Source of the DNA: Rheinheimera baltica DSM 14885 | GTDB lineage: Bacteria > Pseudomonadota > Gammaproteobacteria > Enterobacterales > Alteromonadaceae | Length of the DNA stretch: 34,094 nucleotides | Assembly (NCBI RefSeq): GCF_000425345.1 | Contig: NZ_AUDG01000047.1 | Coordinates: 1 to 34,094, forward strand | Direction of reading: 5' to 3' | Shown here: in pieces, positions 1 through 6,165 of the stretch | Layout of the letters: each line of letters begins with the position of its first letter | Position numbering within the stretch: the stretch's first letter is position 1 | Translations under genes and position numbers: made by a program | The notes under the pieces: generated by a model | The model's input: only the letters and a program-made list of their open reading frames with translations | Told to the model about the DNA's origin: nothing | The model's database searches: none

Positions 1-40
1 TATATCTACTATATAAGCAGAAAACTCAAACACCGGGCTT

Positions 41-96
41 GTCCAACAACAGGATTAAGTCGCGGCTGCGCGCGACCTATCCTTGTTTATTAGCAG
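41..96 (-). other. Possible degenerate attC site of cassette 5
   Basis: A short imperfect hairpin with attC-like layout. Outer arms AACAA/TTGTT, then AGGAT/ATCCT, then GTCGCG/CGCGAC close on a small loop, with unpaired bases on the left arm. The left edge GTCCAAC fits RYYYAAC, and TTAGCAG at 90-96 matches 7 bases of the start of cassette 5 (GTTAGCAGG read on the minus strand). The expected G before TTAGCAG is A here, so the core box is imperfect. It is shorter than the four clear attC sites, so this is a candidate only. Confidence 0.35.
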
Positions 97-379
97 CCCA
101 AACCAAACTTTCGCGGCTTGCCGCACTGGCAAACCCAAACAACGGCACGGCTGCTTTTAATTAAAAACTAAACCCGTTAACTGCGACACAGCGAGCCAAC
201 CGGAACCTATAAAACTGTTAAGCGAAGCCAAGAAGAACAACGCTACCGCCACCACCGTTTGCGGCAAACTCACAAACTGGCGAACTTTAACTTTTGGCGC
301 TGCCGCCAAGAAAACCAAACGCGAGCAATACCGGAACAAAAACACGCAGCAAAACCGTTAAAACCCGAATACCTGCTAA
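47..379 (-). mobile_element. Integron cassette 5 (left end uncertain)
   Basis: The fifth cassette counted from the integrase. Its right edge is fixed by the core box of attC1 (cut between 379 and 380). Its left edge depends on the weak attC at 41-96. It holds one hydrophobic ORF (157-345, minus). Apart from the uncertain attC, I see nothing else recognisable in it. Confidence 0.4.
157..345 (-). CDS. Small hydrophobic cassette protein, unknown function
   Basis: A 62-residue ORF with a GTG start, inside the fifth cassette. It has a basic N-terminal part (KVKVRQF) and a hydrophobic stretch around residues 29-47 that could be one membrane helix. No domain is recognised. Orientation matches the rest of the array, which supports it. 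The start has no clear Shine-Dalgarno sequence and the ORF is short, so it may not be translated. No function is proposed. Confidence 0.35.
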   Translation of the reverse strand: MFLFRYCSRLVFLAAAPKVKVRQFVSLPQTVVAVALFFLASLNSFIGSGWLAVSQLTGLVFN

Positions 380-472
380 CGCTTTGCTAATTGGCTGCCG
401 CAGCGCAGCGTAGGCAGTCCAGTGGAGGCCACGTTGTTTGTGGCCGGAACGAAATTAAGCAATTTGTTATAA
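374..472 (-). other. attC1 recombination site (between cassettes 4 and 5)
   Basis: About 99 bp. Read on the minus strand it runs from an inverse core ending TTATAAC (466-472) to a core box GTTAGCA (374-380). The inverse core GGCTTATAAC is the exact complement of GTTATAAGCC, the start of cassette 4, as expected when a cassette carries its own attC. The interior has strong inverted complementarity (GGCCAC.../...GTGGCC at 427-444). Confidence 0.8.
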
Positions 473-737
473 GCCATTTTTGGCACCGTGCGCAAACAAT
501 AAGAATTTAGGGGCATAACCAGTAATAGCTACATGTGCCGATACATACGCCATAGTTAAAACTACTGCACTTAAAGCCCAAATAATATGATCATATGGTT
601 CTGTAATTGCAAAAAATACAGTTACTAGAATAGCAAACAGGGAAAGCAATAAAATAAACCCTGCCAGCACTCTAAACGGCATCCGAACTTTCGCGAGTTG
701 TTCCCTGTTTACACTCATACTTGCCTATGGCTTATAA
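380..737 (-). mobile_element. Integron cassette 4
   Basis: A 358-bp cassette between the cut points in attC2 and attC1. It starts GTTATAAGCC on the minus strand and ends in attC1, whose inverse core is the perfect 10-base complement. It carries one ORF (467-718) whose stop codon lies in the attC inverse core, a compact layout common in cassettes. Confidence 0.75.
467..718 (-). CDS. Cassette-encoded small membrane protein, unknown function
   Basis: An 83-residue protein, the only ORF of cassette 4. After a short basic N-terminus (residues 1-14) it shows two hydrophobic helices at about 16-39 and 44-66, followed by a short tail rich in small and basic residues. The ATG start lies 20 bp inside the cassette, behind a weak AGGC. 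The TAA stop is inside the attC1 inverse core. No family is recognised. It lacks a promoter of its own that I can see and would depend on read-through from the array promoter. Confidence 0.6.
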   Translation of the reverse strand: MSVNREQLAKVRMPFRVLAGFILLLSLFAILVTVFFAITEPYDHIIWALSAVVLTMAYVSAHVAITGYAPKFLLFAHGAKNGL

Positions 738-821
738 CGCCCAAATTTAGCGCGACGACCGCGCACGCGGTTGGCGTCGCAGCCAGCGCTGTTTGCTGGC
801 GATAAAATTTGTTTGTTATGT
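732..821 (-). other. attC2 recombination site (between cassettes 3 and 4)
   Basis: About 90 bp. Its inverse core ACATAAC (815-821) complements GTTATGT, the start of cassette 3. Its core box is GTTATAA (732-738). The arms pair well: CAAATTT (742-748) with AAATTTG, and CGCGACG with CGTCGC. Like the other sites in this array it begins ATAACAAAC and ends GGGCGTTA on the minus strand, resembling the long attC class of Vibrio and other chromosomal integrons. Confidence 0.85.
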
Positions 822-1370
822 GACGATGTGCTTTTCAATTTCAATCGCCGACTCTTGTATGCTTAATTCAGTAGTGTTGAGGTGGAAAGTTTCAACTCCG
901 GCAATATCCACTGAAAAATCAAACCTGCTTAAATAATTTTCTAGATATTCTTGGGACTGGATTTTGTTTGTATTTTTCCGACTTTCATTGGTCACTCTGC
1001 GAACATGCTCATCAAAATCGCAGGATAGCCGAACAAAATCGCCTTCTAATTCGTATTTTCTAAGTAATTCAAACAGACCATCTATAAAGTAATTGCTGGC
1101 TGGGTATACATAACAAAATGTAAAAACAATCCCGGAGACGTTCTTTTCAATAAGTGCCTCGAATGCGTCCAGACAAATTTTTCGCTGGTATTTCTCAAAA
1201 CCATTATTCCCGAAACCGACAACGGCGCAGGCTATATCGAAAGCCAGATGCTGTGGGAATAAATGCCAACCATTTTTCTTTGCCAGTTCGCGTGCCACAC
1301 TTTCTTTTCCAATGCCCGATGGGCCGTAAATCATCACAAATTTCACGCAGATCTTCCTTGAGTTACATAA
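738..1370 (-). mobile_element. Integron cassette 3
   Basis: A 633-bp cassette bounded by the cut points in attC3 and attC2. It carries one ORF, a P-loop NTPase (816-1346), that fills nearly the whole unit and ends inside the attC2 inverse core. Confidence 0.75.
816..1346 (-). CDS. Cassette-encoded P-loop NTPase / kinase-like protein
   Basis: A 176-residue protein. A Walker A motif GPSGIGKES stands at the very N-terminus (residues 8-16), as in small nucleotide or shikimate kinases and ABC-like or AAA-like NTPases. Residues 71-76 (GIVFTF) look like a hydrophobic core strand, and two basic patches (HVRRVTNESRK, around 118-128) could be a lid. The exact family is not recognised. I chose the GTG at 1346 because AAGGAAG lies 6 bases upstream. 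The ORF is open further, to an ATG at 1382, but that lies inside attC3. The stop falls in the attC2 inverse core. The substrate is unknown. Confidence 0.7.
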   Translation of the reverse strand: MKFVMIYGPSGIGKESVARELAKKNGWHLFPQHLAFDIACAVVGFGNNGFEKYQRKICLDAFEALIEKNVSGIVFTFCYVYPASNYFIDGLFELLRKYELEGDFVRLSCDFDEHVRRVTNESRKNTNKIQSQEYLENYLSRFDFSVDIAGVETFHLNTTELSIQESAIEIEKHIVT

Positions 1371-1442
1371 CGCCCCGCGCATGCGCGCGAACTTGTGAGC
1401 GTCGCAAGGGCCGAAGGCCCGAAATGACGCGGTTTGTTAGTT
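1365..1442 (-). other. attC3 recombination site (between cassettes 2 and 3)
   Basis: About 78 bp. Its inverse core GCAACTAAC (minus strand, 1436-1444) is the exact complement of GTTAGTTGC, the start of cassette 2. Its core box is GTTATGT (1365-1371). The central part holds GGGCC/GGCCC and GCGTC/GACGC pairings. Confidence 0.85.
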
Positions 1443-1701
1443 GCCGAACAAGTCAAAAGACTTTCCTTCTTCGTAAAAAAATAAAATAGACAACATATTC
1501 GATAAACAAAGAAACCAACGCCAGAACGAAAATACCGAATAGAACCCACAAGTCTGAGTGTTCTTTAATTTGGCTTTCATACGGCTTTAGTACACGCGCA
1601 GCGCTAAAGAAAACAATAAAAGCTGCAATTATCAAAACGTAAACTCTAGTCTTTAAAAGTCTATTGCTATGCATATGATTCTCGCCGACTTTAGCAACTA
1701 A
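1371..1701 (-). mobile_element. Integron cassette 2
   Basis: A 331-bp cassette between the cut points of attC4 and attC3. It has one short ORF (1453-1674) encoding a two-helix membrane protein. Confidence 0.75.
1453..1674 (-). CDS. Cassette-encoded small membrane protein, unknown function
   Basis: A 73-residue protein starting MHSNRLLKTR. Two clear hydrophobic helices at about residues 11-29 and 42-67 are joined by a polar loop (KPYESQIKEHSDL). The C-terminus is basic (RRRKVF), suggesting a cytoplasmic tail. An in-frame upstream ATG at 1713 sits inside attC4, so the ATG at 1674 is preferred, although its ribosome-binding site (GGCGAGAA) is weak. No family is recognised. Confidence 0.6.
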   Translation of the reverse strand: MHSNRLLKTRVYVLIIAAFIVFFSAARVLKPYESQIKEHSDLWVLFGIFVLALVSLFIEYVVYFIFLRRRKVF

Positions 1702-1773
1702 CGCCCGCCACAAACGCGAGCAACTTGTTGCGAGTCGAGCCGCGCAGCGGCGTTTTGATGGCGCTTGTTATGC
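1696..1773 (-). other. attC4 recombination site (between cassettes 1 and 2)
   Basis: About 78 bp. Its inverse core TGCATAAC (minus strand, 1767-1774) exactly complements GTTATGCA, the start of cassette 1 next to attI. Its core box is GTTAGTT (1696-1702). Interior arms include GCAAC/GTTGC and CGCC.../GGCG pairings. Confidence 0.85.
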
Positions 1774-2052
1774 ACTAAGCCAAACTTAATAAAATCATGC
1801 CCATAGCCAGCATCAAAAACGTGCCCCAGAAATATATACGAGCTTGGACATATTCTTTAGGGTTGAGATCTTTGCTTAGCAATTGCTCAATTGCCCTACT
1901 GATTTCTACTAATGAAAACTTCACTCTCTTTTCAAGTATCATCATCAGTAAATTAAATCCCAAATACATGTATACAATTAAGTACCCCACCATTACGAAT
2001 ATTTCAATAGTGCCCATTATTCACTCAAGGTTCGTTAGTTAAGACTGCATAA
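1702..2052 (-). mobile_element. Integron cassette 1 (attI-proximal)
   Basis: A 351-bp cassette, the one nearest the integrase and so the most recently inserted under the usual attI x attC model. Its right boundary (2052/2053) is deduced from the match between GTTATGCA at 2046-2053 and the attC4 inverse core. It holds one ORF (1775-2017). Confidence 0.75.
1775..2017 (-). CDS. Cassette-encoded small membrane protein, unknown function
   Basis: An 80-residue protein in the first cassette. A helix spans about residues 4-27 (IEIFVMVGYLIVYMYLGFNL). A charged middle follows (EKRVKFSLVEISRAIEQLLSKD is mostly amphipathic), and a second helix spans about 61-79. This hairpin membrane topology resembles the other short proteins of the array, but the sequences are not obviously related. 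The ATG has only a weak GAGTG upstream. The stop TAG lies just beyond attC4. Being attI-proximal, it should be the best expressed cassette gene. Confidence 0.65.
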   Translation of the reverse strand: MGTIEIFVMVGYLIVYMYLGFNLLMMILEKRVKFSLVEISRAIEQLLSKDLNPKEYVQARIYFWGTFLMLAMGMILLSLA

Positions 2053-2130
2053 CAGCTTAATAGTTTGCAAAGCCCCTTCTATAAAACGCGGGATATTGCC
2101 TTCTATCTTTAATAAATGACAGCAAAATAT
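2053..2130 (-). other. attI region (primary integration site), extent approximate
   Basis: The stretch between the first cassette boundary (2052/2053) and the integrase gene must contain attI. The cassette-side edge is CTGTTATGC on the minus strand, a GTTRRRY-like core box. I cannot place the second integrase-binding box exactly, so the right limit is a guess based on typical attI lengths. Confidence 0.5.
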
Positions 2131-2152
2131 CTAATAAGCTCCTTTAAATCAA
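2124..2152 (-). promoter_or_regulatory. Candidate cassette promoter (Pc)
   Basis: On the minus strand TTGATT (2147-2152) and TATTTT (2124-2129) are separated by 17 bp and point towards the cassettes, about 70 bp before the first cassette boundary. This is where a Pc promoter is expected in chromosomal integrons. Found by eye only. Confidence 0.4.
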
Positions 2153-2239
2153 CAGATTTTTAACGTTGTGATTATCTCTACTTGTAGAAAGCGGGGTGAA
2201 ACCTTGCGATCTACTTGCTAACAATAAATTCACCCGCTA

Positions 2240-2255
2240 CTGTATATTAATACAG
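2240..2255 (+). promoter_or_regulatory. LexA box in the integrase promoter
   Basis: CTGTATATTAATACAG matches the gammaproteobacterial LexA operator CTGT-N8-ACAG. It ends 25 bp before the integrase ATG and overlaps the likely -10 region. SOS control of integron integrases through LexA is established for Vibrio cholerae and class 1 integrons. Confidence 0.85.
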
Positions 2256-2280
2256 CTTTCTTTATTTATGGGTGAAAGTT

Positions 2281-3246
2281 ATGGCATCGCCATTTTTGCA
2301 ATATATCGCTGAGTTTATGTATGCCCGCCGTTATGCCAAACGAACGGTTGAAGCTTATGTGTACTGGATAAAGGCGTATATCTTGTTTCACAAAAAACAG
2401 CATCCAGCACAGCTAACTGAGCAAGATGTCGAGCGCTTTTTAACTTATTTAACTAACCAGCGTAATGTGGCGCCGCGCACTCAGGCGTCGGCTTTGAACG
2501 CCCTGAGTTTTCTGTATAAAGCAGTACTGCAAAAACCCTTGTCGTTAAACCTTAGCTTTAATCGCTCGCAGCTTGCGCCTAAGCTGCCAGTGGTATTAAC
2601 CCGCACCGAGATAACGGCGCTGTTAAGGGTTATTGATCCGCGCTATAAACTGCTGGCTCAGTTGATGTACGGCAGTGGCTTGCGGCTGATGGAGGCCGTT
2701 AGGTTGCGGGTGCATGCAATAGATTATGACTATTTGTCCGTTATGGTATGGCAAGGTAAAGGCAATAAAAACCGACGTACCACGCTGGCACAAGAATTAG
2801 TTACAACACTTAAGCAACAAAGCCAGTTTGTAATGCAATATTTTGAGGCCGATTTGGCTAACCCTGATTATATCGGTGTCTGGTTACCTTATGCGTTCGC
2901 ACGTAAATATCCCACAGCACCTAAAGAGCTGGGGTGGCAGTATTTATTTCCATCAATGCAACTAAGTGTCGATCCAGATAGTAAGCTCCTGCGCCGCCAC
3001 CATCTTGATGAGAGCTGTGTCAGGCGCGAAATTAAAATTGCTGCGAAAAAAGCGGGAATCTCTAAAAATGTTACCTGCCATACGCTGCGCCATAGTTTCG
3101 CTACTCACTTGCTGGAGTCCGGTGCCGATATCCGTACCGTGCAAGAGCAATTGGGCCATGCCGATGTGCGCACTACGCAAATATACACTCATGTACTAAA
3201 CCGGGGCGCGGCGGGCGTTAAAAGCCCGCTATCACAGCTACTGTAA
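2281..3246 (+). CDS. intI: Integron integrase, IntI-family tyrosine recombinase
   Basis: A 321-residue enzyme that recombines attI and attC sites to insert and excise cassettes. An N-terminal SAM-like core-binding domain (about 1-90) precedes the catalytic domain. The active-site set is complete: Arg in GSGLRLMEA, HTLRH, the GHAD histidine and the nucleophile Tyr in IYTHVL. The IntI-specific insertion that separates it from XerC/D is present (GVWLPYAFARKYP, then GWQYLFPS and RRHHL). I prefer the ATG at 2281 with GGTGA upstream; a GTG at 2272 would add three residues. It runs opposite to the cassettes, the usual geometry, and appears intact and SOS-inducible. Confidence 0.95.
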   Translation: MASPFLQYIAEFMYARRYAKRTVEAYVYWIKAYILFHKKQHPAQLTEQDVERFLTYLTNQRNVAPRTQASALNALSFLYKAVLQKPLSLNLSFNRSQLAPKLPVVLTRTEITALLRVIDPRYKLLAQLMYGSGLRLMEAVRLRVHAIDYDYLSVMVWQGKGNKNRRTTLAQELVTTLKQQSQFVMQYFEADLANPDYIGVWLPYAFARKYPTAPKELGWQYLFPSMQLSVDPDSKLLRRHHLDESCVRREIKIAAKKAGISKNVTCHTLRHSFATHLLESGADIRTVQEQLGHADVRTTQIYTHVLNRGAAGVKSPLSQLL

Positions 3247-3338
3247 AAAGCATCGTACACAGCTGCTGTAAAAGGCAACATAGCACAACCCTTGTTAGTT
3301 AAGGCATAGGGTTAACATTGGTTACCTACTAACAGGGC

Positions 3339-3878
3339 TTAAACACCATACAATGTTTGCTGTAATGCTTTGAATTCGTCTTTAAACGCCTGCTCTGCTT
3401 TTACCGGAAATGGATAACCTGCCGGGCCGGCAAAAACGAAATCGGTTTGAGCGGTTAGATTAGTATCGCTGCGAATGCGGTTGTACGCTTCTATCCAGGC
3501 GTCGTAGTGCTCTATCAGGCTAACGGCGTGCGCCATTAACTGCGCAGGGATTAAATGGCCTTTGCCCAGTAATAAATCGCGAATGGCAATATTGCCCTTT
3601 TGAATAACCTCGGCTTCTAAATGCAGGTTTTTATTGTCCCAGCGTTCAAAAGCACGCTTGGTGCGCTCCAGCTGCATTTGCATTGGGCCAAACAACTCGC
3701 CAAGTGCCTGTTCTTTCCAGCTTCGGGTAGACTCAAACACTTTTAAGCCCTGACTAAACTGGGTTTCAATTTGCTTTTCAATAGTCTTATTGCGGCGTAG
3801 AAAAAATACGCCCAATAATGCAGTTACTACACTGCTGCCAAGAAAACTGCCAATAATGACGTCCAGTAGTTGTGCCAT
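3339..3878 (-). CDS. Membrane-anchored hypothetical protein
   Basis: A 179-residue protein of unknown function. Residues about 5-27 (LDVIIGSFLGSSVVTALLGVFFL) form one membrane helix followed by RRNK, so the remainder is probably cytoplasmic. That part is largely helical and charged (a possible coiled coil around 30-60) and ends in a Tyr/Phe-rich region (FVFAGPAGYPFPVK). It stands alone between the integrase and the efflux operon, on the opposite strand from both. The start at the ATG in 3876-3878 is the only one that keeps the helix intact. It may belong to a conserved uncharacterised proteobacterial family, but I cannot name one. Confidence 0.7.
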   Translation of the reverse strand: MAQLLDVIIGSFLGSSVVTALLGVFFLRRNKTIEKQIETQFSQGLKVFESTRSWKEQALGELFGPMQMQLERTKRAFERWDNKNLHLEAEVIQKGNIAIRDLLLGKGHLIPAQLMAHAVSLIEHYDAWIEAYNRIRSDTNLTAQTDFVFAGPAGYPFPVKAEQAFKDEFKALQQTLYGV

Positions 3879-3999
3879 ATGCTAATGCCCTGCAAAGAGT
3901 TGGCGGTAGCAATAAAAATAGCAGGCGTTGCGCCGGTACAGCACAGTTTTTATTAGTATCGCTTTCAATGTTAGTTCTCGCCTTTAACACACCACTCAT

Positions 4000-4041
4000 T
4001 GTCCGAGTGAAACTGCCGGACACAAAAAGTGTCCGCGGACA
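4000..4041 (+). promoter_or_regulatory. Operator / enhancer-like TGTCCG-CGGACA repeats
   Basis: Two inverted-repeat sites lie upstream of the efflux operon. One is TGTCCG (4000-4005) and CGGACA (4017-4022), 11 bp apart. The other is the perfect palindrome GTGTCCGCGGACAC (4029-4042). They are about 55-95 bp upstream of the sigma-54 promoter, where enhancer sites of NtrC-type regulators usually lie. The likely ligand is the response regulator at 8670-9995 (inference). Confidence 0.65.
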
Positions 4042-4095
4042 CGGCATAATCACACAATAATCATTAATACCTTTAAATATCAACACGTTAAAAGT

Positions 4096-4111
4096 TGGCA
4101 TTAAAGCTGCT
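4096..4111 (+). promoter_or_regulatory. Sigma-54 (RpoN) promoter of the efflux operon
   Basis: TGGCATTAAAGCTGCT fits the consensus TGGCAYR-N4-YTGCW, with GG and GC exactly 12 bp apart. Transcription would begin near 4122, giving a leader of about 37 bases before the ATG at 4159. An NtrC-type regulator in the same operon strengthens the call. Confidence 0.75.
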
Positions 4112-4158
4112 ATGTATAACGCAATCGTTTCACAACACGTTTATCAGGACAACGTATT

Positions 4159-5427
4159 ATGATCCAAGGCACCGAACAGCAGGATACCGTTTTACAGCAG
4201 CCCACTAAAAGTGGGATGCGCCGCATGTTACCTGCCGCAGGCATAGTCATCACAATAACCTTATTGGCTATGGCATTTTTTCACTCTATTGGTGAGTCAG
4301 CCAGCTTAGTGCTGCCCCGTAACCAAATGCAATTTGCCACCGTGCAGCGAGGTGACCTGGTGCGTGATATTGCGGTGCAGGGACGCATCGTTGCCGCTAA
4401 CGCCCCTACCCTGTACAGCCAGCAAACCGGGCAAGTGCAATTATTTAAGCAACCCGGTGAAGCCGTAACACTAGGTGACTTGCTGGCTACCATTAGCAGC
4501 CCGGCGCTTGAAAATGATTTGCAGCAACAACAGGCGGTACTTGCGGCAATGCACTCAAATGCTGAGCGTTCGGCATTATCTGCGCGCGAGCAACAGCTGG
4601 ACATGGAACAAGTGATGAATAGCGCGCATGTAAATTTAATTGCGGCCAGACGAGAGCTACAACGCGCCAAACAGTCAATTGATCTTGGCGTGATCCGCCA
4701 GTTAGATTTTGACATTGCCGGCGATAATTTAATGAAAGCCGAGCTGGAGTTTGACCATGCAAAACGCAAGGTTGAACTGGCCAAAGACAAACTTACATTT
4801 GAGCAAAGCTCTCGCCAGCAGGACATTCATCGCCAGCAATTGGTGGTAAACGAATTAGAACGCAAAGTCGCAGCCTTGAATATTACCGCCCCCGTTACCG
4901 GACAACTGGGCAACTGGCTAAGCGAACAGCAAAGCCATGTGTTGCCAGGGCAGGCATTGTTAACCGTCATAGACTTAAGCCAGTACGAAGCCGAATTGGC
5001 AGTGCCAGAATCTTATGCCCGGGATTTAGCGACAGGGCAGCAAGTTGAAATAACCATTGGCAATCAGCAACTCAGCGGCACAATTAGCACCATAGCAGCA
5101 GAGGTGCGCAACAATCAGGTAACCGCCAGGGTGCGCTTTAGCAACGCAGACAGTACCGCACTGCGCCAAAGCCAACGCCTGACAGCCAGAGTGATTATGG
5201 AACATAAAAGCAATGTATTGAAAATTGCCCGCGGTGACTTCGTCAGCTCCGGTGGCGGTCGCATGGCTTATCAGGTGATAGACAATCAGGCACAGCGCAA
5301 AAACATCGAATTAGGCGCGCTTTCAGTACAGTGGGTAGAAATACTTAGCGGCGCTACTGAAGGCGAGCAATGGGTGATCTCCAACCTCAGTGATTTTAAA
5401 GATGTAGAGCGGGTAAACCTAAACTAA
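4159..5427 (+). CDS. HlyD/MacA-type periplasmic adaptor (membrane fusion protein)
   Basis: A 422-residue adaptor linking an inner-membrane ABC transporter to an outer-membrane TolC-type channel. One membrane anchor lies at about residues 24-44. A beta-barrel/lipoyl segment follows (VQRGDLVRDIAVQGRIVA and the half-motif around GQVQLFKQPGEAVTLGDLLATI). A long helical hairpin spans about 115-235 (QQQAVLAAM... to ...RQQLVVNELERKVAAL). The second lipoyl half is ITAPVTGQLGNWL. It is the first gene behind the sigma-54 promoter. The ATP-binding subunit starts 29 bp downstream. No outer-membrane factor is encoded nearby. The substrate is unknown. Confidence 0.88.
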   Translation: MIQGTEQQDTVLQQPTKSGMRRMLPAAGIVITITLLAMAFFHSIGESASLVLPRNQMQFATVQRGDLVRDIAVQGRIVAANAPTLYSQQTGQVQLFKQPGEAVTLGDLLATISSPALENDLQQQQAVLAAMHSNAERSALSAREQQLDMEQVMNSAHVNLIAARRELQRAKQSIDLGVIRQLDFDIAGDNLMKAELEFDHAKRKVELAKDKLTFEQSSRQQDIHRQQLVVNELERKVAALNITAPVTGQLGNWLSEQQSHVLPGQALLTVIDLSQYEAELAVPESYARDLATGQQVEITIGNQQLSGTISTIAAEVRNNQVTARVRFSNADSTALRQSQRLTARVIMEHKSNVLKIARGDFVSSGGGRMAYQVIDNQAQRKNIELGALSVQWVEILSGATEGEQWVISNLSDFKDVERVNLN

Positions 5428-5456
5428 CCCATTTAATATAAACCAAGGATTAACCA

Positions 5457-6155
5457 ATGATAACGCTAACTAACTTAAGCAAAATTTTCCGCACGGAACT
5501 TATCGAAACCCACGCCCTGCGCGAAGTGAATTTACAGGTTGAAGAAGGTGAATTTGCCGCACTAACCGGCCCCTCAGGTTCTGGCAAATCAACATTACTA
5601 AATATTTTAGGCACCTTAGAGAGCTTTGATAGTGGTGACTACCTGCTGGACGGTAAATCGATAAATGGTTTGTCAGATTCCGCGCTATCCAAGCTCAGAA
5701 ATGAGAAAATTGGTTTCATATTTCAGGGCTTTAACCTAATTAAAGATTACAGCATTTTTGACAATATCGAGCTACCACTGCGCTATCGCGGCTTGAAGCC
5801 AGCAGAGCGCAAACAACGCATTGAGCACGCATTGGAATTAGTCGGCTTACATGCGAGACGCCACTATTTTCCAAGCCAGCTTTCTGGTGGTCAGCAGCAG
5901 CGTGTTGCTATTGCCAGAGCCATTGCCGGTAAACCCCGCATCTTGCTGGCCGATGAACCTACCGGCAATCTGGACTCGTTAATGGCACGTCAGGTTATGG
6001 AGCTGCTGGAGCAAATTAATCAGCAAGGTTGCACCATTTTGATGGTAACGCACGACCCGGATCAAGCACGCCGCGCCGGGCGCAACATCCAAATTATTGA
6101 CGGCCAGCTGCACGATAGCACCTTGTATGAGCCGCTCAGTGCTCAAAGCGCATAA
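5457..6155 (+). CDS. ABC transporter ATP-binding protein, MacB/LolD type
   Basis: A 232-residue ATPase powering the two permeases downstream. Walker A is GPSGSGKST (residues 38-46), the Q-loop is Q90, the signature is LSGGQQQR (142-149), Walker B is ILLADEPTGNLD (162-173) and the switch histidine is His199. All ATPase motifs are intact. Length and motif wording match the LolD/MacB/FtsE class of mechanotransmission transporters rather than importers. The first permease starts 10 bp after its stop, consistent with one transcript. Confidence 0.93.
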   Translation: MITLTNLSKIFRTELIETHALREVNLQVEEGEFAALTGPSGSGKSTLLNILGTLESFDSGDYLLDGKSINGLSDSALSKLRNEKIGFIFQGFNLIKDYSIFDNIELPLRYRGLKPAERKQRIEHALELVGLHARRHYFPSQLSGGQQQRVAIARAIAGKPRILLADEPTGNLDSLMARQVMELLEQINQQGCTILMVTHDPDQARRAGRNIQIIDGQLHDSTLYEPLSAQSA

Positions 6156-6165
6156 GGGGTATCGT

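Noticed and set aside
3289..3337. Inverted repeat CCCTTGTTAGT / ACTAACAGGG after the integrase gene, with attC-like TAAC ends
   Set aside because: The loop is long, there is no T-run and no cassette or matching inverse core next to it. Neither a terminator nor a lone attC is supported.
4281..4826. 181-codon ORF opposite the adaptor gene
   Set aside because: It lies wholly inside a well-supported gene and reads as Cys/Ser-rich nonsense, a shadow frame.
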